Assembly: GCA_963995525.1 (NCBI GenBank)
Contig: OZ023205.1
Span: forward strand, 69,199,292-69,263,291
Source: Escarpia spicata
Lineage: Eukaryota; Annelida; Polychaeta; Sabellida; Siboglinidae
Length of the DNA: 64,000 nucleotides
Direction: 5' to 3'
Position 1 is the stretch's first letter. Each line of letters begins with the position of its first letter. A model generated the notes under the pieces. The model was not told where the DNA came from, ran no database searches, and was given only the letters and a program-made list of their open reading frames with translations. Positions 47,001 through 59,000 of this stretch are shown one piece after another. The translations under genes were made by a program, and so were the position numbers.

Positions 47001-50000
47001 TGTTTACGCGTGCCCCCACTGTGTTAGGTAATCGAGGAGTGACACCCCTGGTGGCAGGACAGAAAGCCCGAAAGACGTTCTGTAGGTATATCGTCGCCAA
47101 CGGTAGAACAATGCCTTGCTAATTACAGTTTACCAAATTAGGTCACTCACGGGCATTGTCAGTCTAAAGACCTGTAGTCCACCAGCTTCGTCAGCGACAC
47201 GGATTGTTGACGACATTAAAACATTTAAACATTGTAGACAACGTACACTACCTTGTCCTTCGATAAAAAATTCACCGAGACTGTCACTGCAGCTTCACGA
47301 GTAAATAGTGAAGTTATGATAGTTCAATTCTTCGTGAACTGGCAGAAAACATGTTAACAACACGAGCACAATTTGGCTTGCTGCCTGTTAGGCGCTACCG
47401 TAAGATCAATCCTGTCTTGCTCCTCGATCCCTTTTTAAATAATGGTGTAATGTTTGTTTCTTTCTAATCTATTGGAATGATTCCCTCTTTAAGTGACAAG
47501 TTAAATGATATAGCAAGTGGTGTACTGATTTGCTCTACAATTTCCTTAAGCAGTTTCGGTGGTATCCCATCAACTCCAGGTGATTTGTTTTCTTTCATCT
47601 TTGTAATTTTCCTCGATATCATTTCAGGAGTAATAAACAACAAGATATGACAGTTAACTAAAATATGACATTTCACCCCTGAAATGCTGCCAACTGGTGG
47701 TGTGGCTGTTTAGTCCCTTGTTGTATGGACAATGCCTACCTATAGTAATGTTAGCCTTCATGTTGTAGCCGTAGTCAAAACGGCCCTGGGCCAGATACTG
47801 CACGTGGTAAACAAAGAGAGACAGGAACAGTGTTGAGATGGCCCCTACGGTCAGCCAGTTCTCTGTCCCCAGGAACCTGAAACATGTAATACACCAAAAC
47901 AATGTGTTATTCGTAATACACACCAACGAAGACATGAATTTCATTATATTTTTTGTGCATCCTGCACTTGTAAATTGTTAGTAACACTATTTACACAAAA
48001 TATTTGTGAATGACCAATTTAGTTTAAATTGAGCCAATTACCGTACTCAATGTTACAAATGTTAAACAATTGTCAAAACATGGCATAATTTATATGCTCG
48101 TTTAGATGCTTTGCAAGTTTTTCTAGACATTGAACATACTTTGTCGCATTAAAAGGAATTTGCAAATAATGTTGATAGATTATGCAATAACTGGCCATGC
48201 ATTAATTTTATTTTTAGTGAAAAAGTGTCAACGTATTAATTAGCAATTCCATAAATAGATATTGTAATCATTGGAATTTTTCTATGTCAACATCAGAAAC
48301 CTGACGCGTGGTGGCTGATAACCACGGTAAACCACCTTTAAATATATTGTCGGTTTGTTATGGCAAAGCAGTCATTATGGATCAAAATAAAACCAACTTT
48401 AAATGTGCCATTATGGCTAAGCAACTATTGGAGAATTAACATTATGTTAGTTGGTTATGTCTAAACAGCTTTCAGGGTTGAAAATAAGACCATGTGCACA
48501 ACATGTACAACATGTACAACATGTACAACATGTACAACATGTACCTGAGCCAGAGGATGTAGAAGGAGAAGACAACAATAGAGAAGGCACAGCAGTAGTC
48601 CATCAGCTGCAAGTCATACACAGAGCATCTGGTTACTATAGGTAAGCATCAGTTACAATGGTCAGTCGCAGTGCATCGGAAAATTTTACGAAAATGATGG
48701 TGCTTCATACTGTCGACAGATGGATCCACAATCTGATGTCACAATTCCGGTTACACGTGTGACCTCCATCAAGCTTCACCTTCGCAAGAACATTATTAGG
48801 GTGGGGTACATCAAAGAAAACATTGCGGCCAGAGGTTAAAAACAATATCACAGATGGTTCATTAATCATTATATATGATGATGAGTGCATATTCCACACA
48901 GTTTTGCCCCTGACAACTCAAAATGTTCACTGTCCCCATTCCTGGTGTTTAAAAATCACAATGAAACCTCAGAATGGATACACAAACTGTTGCTAATGCA
49001 CTGATGCCATTTTTAGCATATCTTTGCACAATATGATCAAAATGGGGAAATTTGAATGTGTAAATTGGACAAGGGCATACCTCAGTAAAAGGCTTGTCTC
49101 TTGCATGGAACACTGCTGACCAGAACCATGTGTTGACTCCCACCTAACAACAAACAAAAACAGCTAAAATACTCTGCCCTAATAAAATTATACTTTATTG
49201 GTTGTGTACTAATTAAATTGACTCTTTATGTCAAAAATATATTGTTTGATTGAGCTCACAGTAATGAGTATATATTGAAACCTCACTTGAGTTATCTATA
49301 TATTAGTACGCTAACTTGGAGGCAATGTAAATGTATCTCCCCCCAGGTGGCGCAGTTCATTCGCCTCTTTCTTTATTCGTATCCTTGGACCACTGGTCTT
49401 TCATCGACCAAATGGTGATTATTAAAGAAAATGTACCAATCCAAATGGTGATTATTAAACAACATATGAAATTAAAGAAAATGTATAAAATACAAAGGCG
49501 GTTATTTAAAGTTATTTACTTATTCCAGTGGACAAATTGAATGTAAGACATTATGGTGCCATATTCGATTTACATGGAAATTCTTAGTGGCTCCGTGCAA
49601 TGTTGACAACTGGTGACAGCAGAAATTAAAAGGTCATCGGGAATTAAATTAAGATAAAAATATGGTAATACTGAATTGGTGATAAGAGTTGCCCATGGTC
49701 TGTAGTACGAGGCTCCACACGTGGGTGTAAACTAGTCCTGATAATATATATAAATAAATACATAACAATTTTCACCTCACCATATACGTCTAGTGATCTG
49801 TGATACTTTACACCAGACGGCTATTCAAAATTGAGGTGCAGTAAAACCTGTCCATAACGGTCATCGTCTGGATTGCGCAAAATTACCGTTATAGGCAGGT
49901 TGCCGTTATGGAGACTTTCCTCCAGGTGGAGTCACAATATTATGAATGGTTATGTTGATGTTCGCTAGTTGGTACTCTCGTGAACAAAACAAACATAGAG

Positions 50001-53000
50001 TTAACAATAATATTAAATAATACACTACACAACTTGCTATATTTAACAGATGTTCCTTTTTTTCTTTTGGGCCATGGTAAAATCAATCACGCCATCCAAG
50101 TAAAGGCGAACAGAAAAAGCTTTGATGTCCAAAAGGAAACAAGAGGGTGTGAACGAGTGGAAGACAAGCATTGGCCCTGTGGCAGCATGCTCATGGCTTC
50201 TCTGAGCTCACTTCCATCTGTGGCTACATGCTCATGGCTTCTCTGAGCTCACTTCCATCTGTGGCTACATGCTCATGGCTTCTCTGAGCTCACTTCCATC
50301 TGTGGCTACATGCTCATGGCTTCTCTGAGCTCACTTCCATCTGTGGCTACATGCTCATGGCTTCTCTGAGCTCACTTCCATCTGTGGCTACATGCTCATG
50401 GCTTCTCTGAGCTCACTTCCATCTGTGGCAGCATGCTCATGGCTTCTCTGAGCTCACTTCCATCTGTGGCTACATGCTCATGGCTTCTCTGAGCTCACTT
50501 CCATCTGTGGCAGCATGCTCATGGCTTCTCTGAGCTCACTTCCATCTGTGGCTACATGCTCATGGCTTCTCTGAGCTCACTTCCATCTGTGGCTACATGC
50601 TCATGGCTTCTCTGAGCTCACTTCCATCTGTGGCAGCATGCTCATGGCTTCTCTGAGCTCACTTCCATCTGTGGCAGCATGCTCATGGCTTCTCTGAGCT
50701 CACTTCCATCTGTGGCAGCATGCTCATGGCTTCTCTGAGCTCACATTGGACATCAAAGCTGATTCTACTCCTCTTTGATGGAGTAAAGGAGCCACATGGC
50801 AGCTGCAACAAGCTAATGACAACATGTGTGACTCGATTGCAATTTGATAGTCCTGTGTACATGTGATGACACCCACAGGATGATGTTTTATTCAGGGAAA
50901 TTACGGATTCCATTTGACCTGCCCAGGTTGACCATGAATGGTTCGGTTCAAATTAACTGACAATAAACAGGTTACCTTATGGACAGTGCAAACTAATAGG
51001 AAGCCATTCGGGACTTTAAAAAGTGACTGTTATATCCAGGTTATTGTTATGGACAGGTGGCCGCTATGACAGGTTTTACTGTATATCTAAAAGATACATT
51101 TATAATTAGAACAAAAAATATAAGACAAACAATTAAACAATGAATGTAAGACTATCTCAAACATTGTATATGTTTTATTTGTGAACATGATAAAAAGTAC
51201 TTACTAATATAAATGGATACAATAGACATAATTAAAAGGCTCTTTTAATAATGTTAATTATGCGCATAAGCACTCACCATAGCGTAGATGTGCCAAACAA
51301 TGTACATGGGAGACTTGGATGAAACATTCTGCCGAAATCTGAGTATCATGTAGATATGAGGCAGACCATTGAGGATGGAGAAGAGAACAGAGGCTGGCTC
51401 TTGTACGCCGTAAAAACGGATGAATGGCCACTGGAATCACAAGACATTGATAACAAGATGACACAGGCTGGCTTTGTATGCTGTAGGATGGATGAATGGC
51501 CACTGGAATCACAAGACATTGACAACAATATGACACAGGCTGGCTTTGTATGCTGTACAATGGGTGAATGGCCACTGGAATCACAATATATTGATAACAC
51601 GATGACACACTGAAGGTGCCTATGTGAGGTGGTTTCACGAGAAGCCTAGAACACCATGGCATACAACACATCCTCTATGGATCTCCCAACGACGAACAAC
51701 GTTAAATCCTGAGCCATCTCGGCTAGAACTTGCCAAGGACATAAACGAAAAGCAACGTTCAGATCGCTAAATATATCCAGCTACAATTGTAGGAACTTGA
51801 AACTTGGCTATAACAACAAGCATCACAGACACGTAACTGAACAGTTATTTAACAAATGTGACTTTGTGTGCTTACAAGAAACATGGCTCTCGAAACAGGA
51901 TTTATGTGGGCTAAACAGCATCAATGAAAACTTTCATGGAATTGGTGAATCTTGTGTTGATGAAAGAGATGGCATAATATTGAAAAAACATGGTGGTGTT
52001 GCAATATTGTGGAAATTTGACCTTGAAGCAGGCATCACCCCTCTAAAGTTTGACCTTAACTGGGTTGTTGGTGTCGAATATAATTGTGGCAACAAAAAAA
52101 TGGTAATTTTGTGTGTTTACATGCCATATGAAAGTTATCAAAATAATGATGAATATCAGGAAAAATTTGGCACATTAATATGTATTATAGAAGATTTAGA
52201 AACTACGTGTGTACTGGTGGTAGGGGATTATAACGCCGACATTTCTGACGAGACTTCGTCATTTGGAAGGTCCCTTATAAACTTCTGCACTGAATACAAT
52301 CTGGTGCTGTCCAGTAAGCAGTATCTACCACCTGATTCGTTCACCTACATCAGTGATGCATGGGGTAGCACCTCATGGCTAGATCATTGTATAGCTACAC
52401 ATGATGGTAATGATGTGATCAATGACATTAGTGATGCATGGGGTAGCACCTCATGGCTAGATCATTGTATAGCTACACATGATGGTAATGATGTGATCAA
52501 TGACATTAGTGATGCATGGGGTAGCACCTCATGGCTAGATCATTGTATAGCTACACATGATGGTAATGATGTGATCAATGACATCAGTGATGCATGGGGT
52601 AGCACCTCATGGCTAGATCATTGTATAGCTACACATGATGGTAATGATGTGATCAATGACATCAGTGATGCATGGGGTAGCACCTCATGGCTAGATCATT
52701 GTATAGCTACACATGATGGTAATGATGTGATAAATGACATTAGTGTGTGCTATAATCTTGCTACCACAGATCATATCCCTGTGATAATCGATGTCAATGT
52801 AGACAGTGTGCCAGGTGTAGTACCCGGTACTAACAATAACACTCAGCCACGTCTTAACTGGTCAAGACTTAACAAAGGTTCCATTGACAATTACTGTAGA
52901 CAGACTGATACTGAACTGAAAAACATTGTATTACCTATTGATGCTATTATATGTACTGATGTCAACTGCAATGATGAGTCTCATCAGAAAGCACTTAATA

Positions 53001-56000
53001 ACATGTATGATAATATAACCAGGTGTTTAACTGATGCTAGTGGCTGTTTGTCTACTCACAAACAAGGAAACTATACATGTCGGCCTGGGTGGACTGATTA
53101 TGTGGCAGATATCCATAAAGCTGCTAATGAAGCTTTCCAACTATGGGACAGTATAGGTAAACCTAAACAAGGTCCTGTTTTTGAGTTAAAAAAGAAAGCT
53201 GATGCTAGATGCAAATATGCAATAAGGTTTATTAAAAAACATGAAAATGAGTTGAGGCGTGAAGCCCTTGCCAAGAAGATGGCTAACCATACAAATTATC
53301 AATTTTGGAAGGAGATCAAAACTATTAACAATAGTAAAATCCTCTTGCCAACTAATATAAATGGTAACAGTGGTGAAGAAGCTATTGTGAATATGTGGAT
53401 TCAACACTTTCGTGACTTGTTTAATTGTGTAAATAACAGTAGTGCCAAAACCCTAGCATTTGATGTTAGTTATGAGAGCAGCATTAGAGTGTTACCTGAA
53501 GAAGTCAAAGATGCTATAAGAAACCTTGACTGTAACAAGAGTTGTGGCCTTGATGGTGTGTATGCAGAGCACCTGAAGTACTGCAGTGAACGCATACTGC
53601 TTTTACTGTCAATGTGCTTCACAGGTCTGTTGGTTCATGGCGTACTGCCAAGTTCTATGATTTCTGTTATATTAGTGCCCATAATCAAGGATAAATCCGG
53701 CAAGATAAACAGTAAAGACAACTATAGGCCAATAGCACTGGCAAGTGTTATGTCTAAAGTTTTTGAAAAAATCTTGCTCAACAGAATGGATGACTTTTTA
53801 ACAACCAGTGACAACCAGTTTGGTTTTAAAAAGAAGCATGGCACTGACATGTACATTTATGTACTAAAAGAGGTTATTGCTAAATATCAAGCCTTAAATA
53901 GCTGTTTGTTTATGTGTTTTCTTGATGCATCTAAGGCTTTTGACCGTGTAAACCATAGTGTACTTTTTAAAAAGCTAATAGACAGAGAGGTTCCTGGTTA
54001 CATTGTTAGAATTCTAGTGTTTTGGTATGCGAACCAACAGATGTGTGTAAGATGGGGTAGTCATGTGTCTGACAGTATTTATGTAAGTAATGGAGTTAGA
54101 CAAGGAGGTATTTTATCCCCCTATTTGTTCAGTGTTTACATGGATGGTTTATCCACTGTACTTAATAGTTGCAATACAGGATGTTATGTAGGATATAATT
54201 GTGTAAATAATATTATGTATGCTGATGATCTTGTAGTTTTTTGTCCGTCCAACAGGGGATTACAGACCCTTCTCACCATCTGTGATAAATATGGAGTATC
54301 TCATGACATAAGGTACAATGCCAAAAAGAGTATGGTCATGATAATTAGAAACAAGAGTTGTAAGAATGTTAAATTTCCAAGTTTTATGCTTGGTAACGAC
54401 AAACTATGTGAGGTAGAATCTGTAAAATATTTGGGTCATATAATTTCAAATAGTATGCTAGATGACAATGATATATCTAGACAATGTCGCCAGTTGTATG
54501 CACAAGGCAACATGATCATAAGAAAATTTCATATGTGTTCAAATGATGTAAAGAAGACATTGTTTACTACTTTTTGCTCACCTATGGTGGAATTTTCATA
54601 ACTATGCAATCAGGAAATTGTATGTCTCTTACAACAATATATTTCGAATGGTGTTAGGTTATGACAGATACTGTAGTGCTAGTGAAATGTTTGTTAACAA
54701 TAATTTACCTAACTGTGCTGCTGTTATTAGAAATCTGACATATAGGTTTATATGCCGACTGCAGTTCTCAAAAAACATATTGATTTGTAACATTATTAAT
54801 AGTGACGTGAAATACATGTCAAGAATATGGAAATATTGGTTCAATTCCCTGTACATACATTTTGTTGACAGGTGATTTTTCATTCTGTACATTGTAACTA
54901 TTGTTATAACACAAGTATAGAACCATGATAATGTACTTGTATGTTGCATGGAGTCTGTGAATAAAGCAATTATTATTATTATATATATATTACACAGGCT
55001 GGCTTTGGATGCTGTAGAATGGATGAATGGCCACTGGAATCACAAGACATTTAAAACAAGGTGACAAGATATTTTGTTGGATCTCATATTAGATACATCA
55101 TTAACCAGATATATCAGACACTAGGAGTAAAGCACGTAGACCTACAAACTTGCAACAAAGGCAATTAGCTTTTTAGATATACTTGATAGTGAATGCACAT
55201 CACTTGATGAGTCTGTTTCATTTCGGTGACAGTGATATAAATATCTGCAATATTACAATTTATGTTGGCTTTGTATGTTGTAGAATGGATGAATGGCCAC
55301 TGGATTCATAAGACCTAACAAAATGACAGAGGCTGGGTCTTTGCCATACAGTTGCAATACATTAGAGATTAGACAACATCAAATAGACTGGTTTTGGAGC
55401 AAATGTTAAAACATATTTGATCCGTCTACAGCGGATCTTGTCACAGGTCATCAGAGCGAGAACAAGATCCGCAGTAAACGGATTGAAACGTTGCATACGT
55501 TTCAACATTTGCTCCAAAGTAAGTTTATTTCTTGCTGTCTAATTTAAATTGTGCTGTCTAATTAAGGCCCGTAAACTGAAAATAATATCATAACAGATGT
55601 GCCCTCAGTTTCCACATTTTGTTCGACTAGACATCATCATCTGGAATGAGATTACATTGCCCGCAATTTAGTGTAATAATATACTATTGCATTCCAAATA
55701 AGTGTACAGGTCGGAATAACAGTATAGGGTGGACATGCCTCGGAATTTTAATAAGAGTATAGGTCGGAATAACATAGTGTAGGATGGAAATTTCTCAAAA
55801 TTATAATAAGAGTATAGGGCTGAATAATAGTATAGGGAGGACATTTCCCGAAATTAAAATAAGAGTACAAGGCAGAATCAGAGTATAGGGCAGAAATTTC
55901 TTGGAATTATAATAAAAGTACACCTTGGAATTATAGCATAAGCCAGTAGTAAGGCAGAATTAACAAGATTTTAAAAGATTTCCATCCAGAAAATTAACTC

Positions 56001-59000
56001 TAGATGGCAGGTGGATAAGGAAGTCTTTTGGCTTATCGAGAGTCCAATACTTTTTATTTACGTGTATCCCACCCTTTTAAGGTATATGTCGATTTTATTT
56101 TAAAACATATTCACGTTACTAGCACCAACACAATCAGGAGATAATCTGGTCCTTTGTGTGAATGAGAACTTTCTTATGTCTAATCTACACTGTTCCTTTA
56201 CTAATGTAACTTCATATCCTCTGATCCTTCTATGTTTCTTAACTGAGAAACTAATATTTTCATAACAATTCACTATTTTAAACACTTCTATCTGATCTCC
56301 TCTCAATCTCCTGGTCTCTAGTGTTGTTAAACCAATTTTTTTAGACGTATTTCGTAACTAAGATCCCTAAGTTTTTGTATCATTTTAGTTGCTCTCCTCT
56401 GTACTCTTTCTAGCATATCTATGTCCTTCCTGCAATATGGCCTCCACGCTTGAATACAATATTCTAAATGAGGCCTAACTATTGTTTTATACAGCGGTAT
56501 TATTAGCTCTTTTTTCTTATACATTATAGTTTGCCTAATTAATCCAAGGATTTGATTTCCCTTTCAAAATACTGCACTGCTCTGAAACCTTCATATCAGC
56601 ACTAATAACCCTAAGTCCTTTTCTTTTACAGTAGTACTTAGTACAGAACCTCCCATTATATATTGTACATCTTCGTTCCCATGTCCTGTGTGGAAGCATT
56701 AACATTTCCCAAGATTGAACAACATTTGCCATTTTTCAGACCATTTTATCAATCTGTCAAGATCATCTTGTAAATGCTGTCCATCTTCATCACGTTTAAT
56801 CATTCTAAACAATTTTGTATCATCCACAAATTTCAACACCTTGCTTGTTATATCGTCGTCCAAATCGTTGATATATAGTAAGAATAATATAGGTCTCAGT
56901 ACTGATCCCTGTGATACAACACTCAAAACTGATTTCCAGTTTTAAGCCTCCCCATCAACTACTACCTGTTGTCTTTTGTCAATTAGCCATTTTCTATCCA
57001 GTTAATTAAAATATTTCCTGTGCCATGGGTCTTTAGCTTAAGCAGTAATCTTTGATGTGGCACTTTGTCGAAAGCTTTCTGAAAATCTAAGTAGATGATA
57101 TCTACTGGTGATTGCTCGTCTACCCATTTAGTGATATCTTCCAAAAAATATAACATATTTGTTAAGCATGACCTCATCTTTAGAAACCCATGTTGAGATG
57201 GGTTTAACAAGTTATGTTTAACAAGAAAATCCACCATGTGATCTTTAATTAGTCTTTCTAATAATTTGCAAACCACTGGCGTTAAACTCACTGGAGCCGG
57301 TTTCATGAGCGTATTTACGACGTCGTAGCAACCGCTACGACGTCGTAAGTTTAGAACGTCGTAAAGTTACATTATTTGGGTTTCATGAGTATCCTAAGTG
57401 CGATTAGCCGTTGCTAGTTGGTCGTAACTTTGCGCTTGGTATATAGCAGGCGTAAGCTTACGTTATTTGAAATATTCGCAGGATGCACCCCAAGTTCTAA
57501 GATAAAAGCACACACGAGACATGTATATTTACAATCATCAATAGCTTGGTGTTTGGTGCATGAACTGCAAAGAAGACACATTAGACGAGAAAGAGTGTTC
57601 AGAGATAGGAATAACCCTCTTGATTCGTTAAACGACGATGAACAAGTTGAGCATTATAGGTTTAGAAGAAATGATATATTATTGTGGCTGACCGATGCTG
57701 CTGGTACACCTCCAATAGCACTGTCACCTTTCCGTCTGAAAAAAATTAGCTTTAAGCTGTCTATTTACTGCCGACTCGAACGCTACCGGTACTTTCGACA
57801 TTTTCCCAGCGCCGTAACTTCTTAAGTGTAGGGTTAGCAAAGCCAAAGGCAAGCGAGACGTCAGACGCTGTGATTCGCGTCTTTCATAGTTTGTTCAAAT
57901 GTGGCAGTATTCGTGCTAATTTCACTCTGTACAACTACATATACATTTTCTATGCAAAGCCACACTTAGCAATAAAATATGCATTCGTTCGAAATTACAC
58001 CATACGAACTTTTATGGCTCATTATTATTTCCTGCGTGCTTACATTTTACTGCGGACACAGGAATTCCCATCGCAACGTAACTAGGTCAATTCTACGTCG
58101 ACGTAGTTACGCGAATGTTAAATTGTTCTCATGAAACCGGTCGTAAGTCACACCAGCTAGTTGCACTTAACTACGACCAGTATAACGTCTAATTGTGCGT
58201 AAAGTTACGCCGCTTCATGAAACCGGCCCCTGGTCTGTAGTTCTCTGATTTGTTTCTGGAACCTTTCTTAAATAACAGTATAACGTTTGCTTCTTTTCAT
58301 TCTAAAGGAACCTCTCCCTCTTCCAATGACAAGTTTAAAAACTGTTGCAAGTGGTATGCTAATTTGTTCTACAATTTCCAATAGTAGTTTGGGCGGAATC
58401 CCATCCATTCCAGGTGATTTATTATCCTTCATAGCCCTAATTTTCTTAGCTACCATTTCCGGGGTTACAATTAACTGTCCTAAATAGTCTGATTATGCCC
58501 CCTTGAACTTAGCCTCTGGTACTGGCAGTGAACTAATATCTTCCCTGGTAAACACTGAACTAAAATACTCATTCAGGTCTTCTGCCATTAAGTATCCTTC
58601 TGATATTATATTTCCAGCACTATCTTCTAGAGGACCGACCTTATCCTGAACTTTCTGTTTGCTCCGAACATATGCATAAAAACTCTCGCAGCCTTGCTGT
58701 GTTGTTTTATATTAAAAGCTAATTTTTGTTTGTACCTTTTCTTCGAATTTCTAAGTTCAGTTGTGGCTTGGTTTAGTACTTCTTTATAAATGTTGTAGTC
58801 TTCGTTATTTCCGGTACATCTATATGACTTCCACATCGTTTGTTTGTACTTAATTTTTCTAATGGCTTCTTTCAATAAGTATTTCTTTCTGGACCGTTTC
58901 CCTTGTTTTTTAAGGGAACAAATTTATCGATGATGCACTCAATTTCACTCTTTAGGATAATCCAGCATTCTGTTGCTGTCTTATTCTTCAGTGTGTTATT

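Larger units (their letters stand above)
51610..54991 (+). mobile_element. non-LTR retrotransposon inserted in the 72-bp array
   Basis: The repeat unit is cut after GATGACACA (51601-51609) and resumes as ACACAGGCTGGC at 54992, giving a 5-bp duplication (ACACA). The element ends in AATAAAGCAATTATTATT and an AT-rich tail, as expected for target-primed insertion. It probably lacks its 5' end. Clade not determined. Confidence 0.85.

Noticed and set aside
50181..50745. CRISPR-like array of regular repeats
   Set aside because: Direct 41-bp minisatellite with no unique spacers, in an animal intron. The 38-bp and 56-bp arrays were rejected as CRISPR for the same reason.
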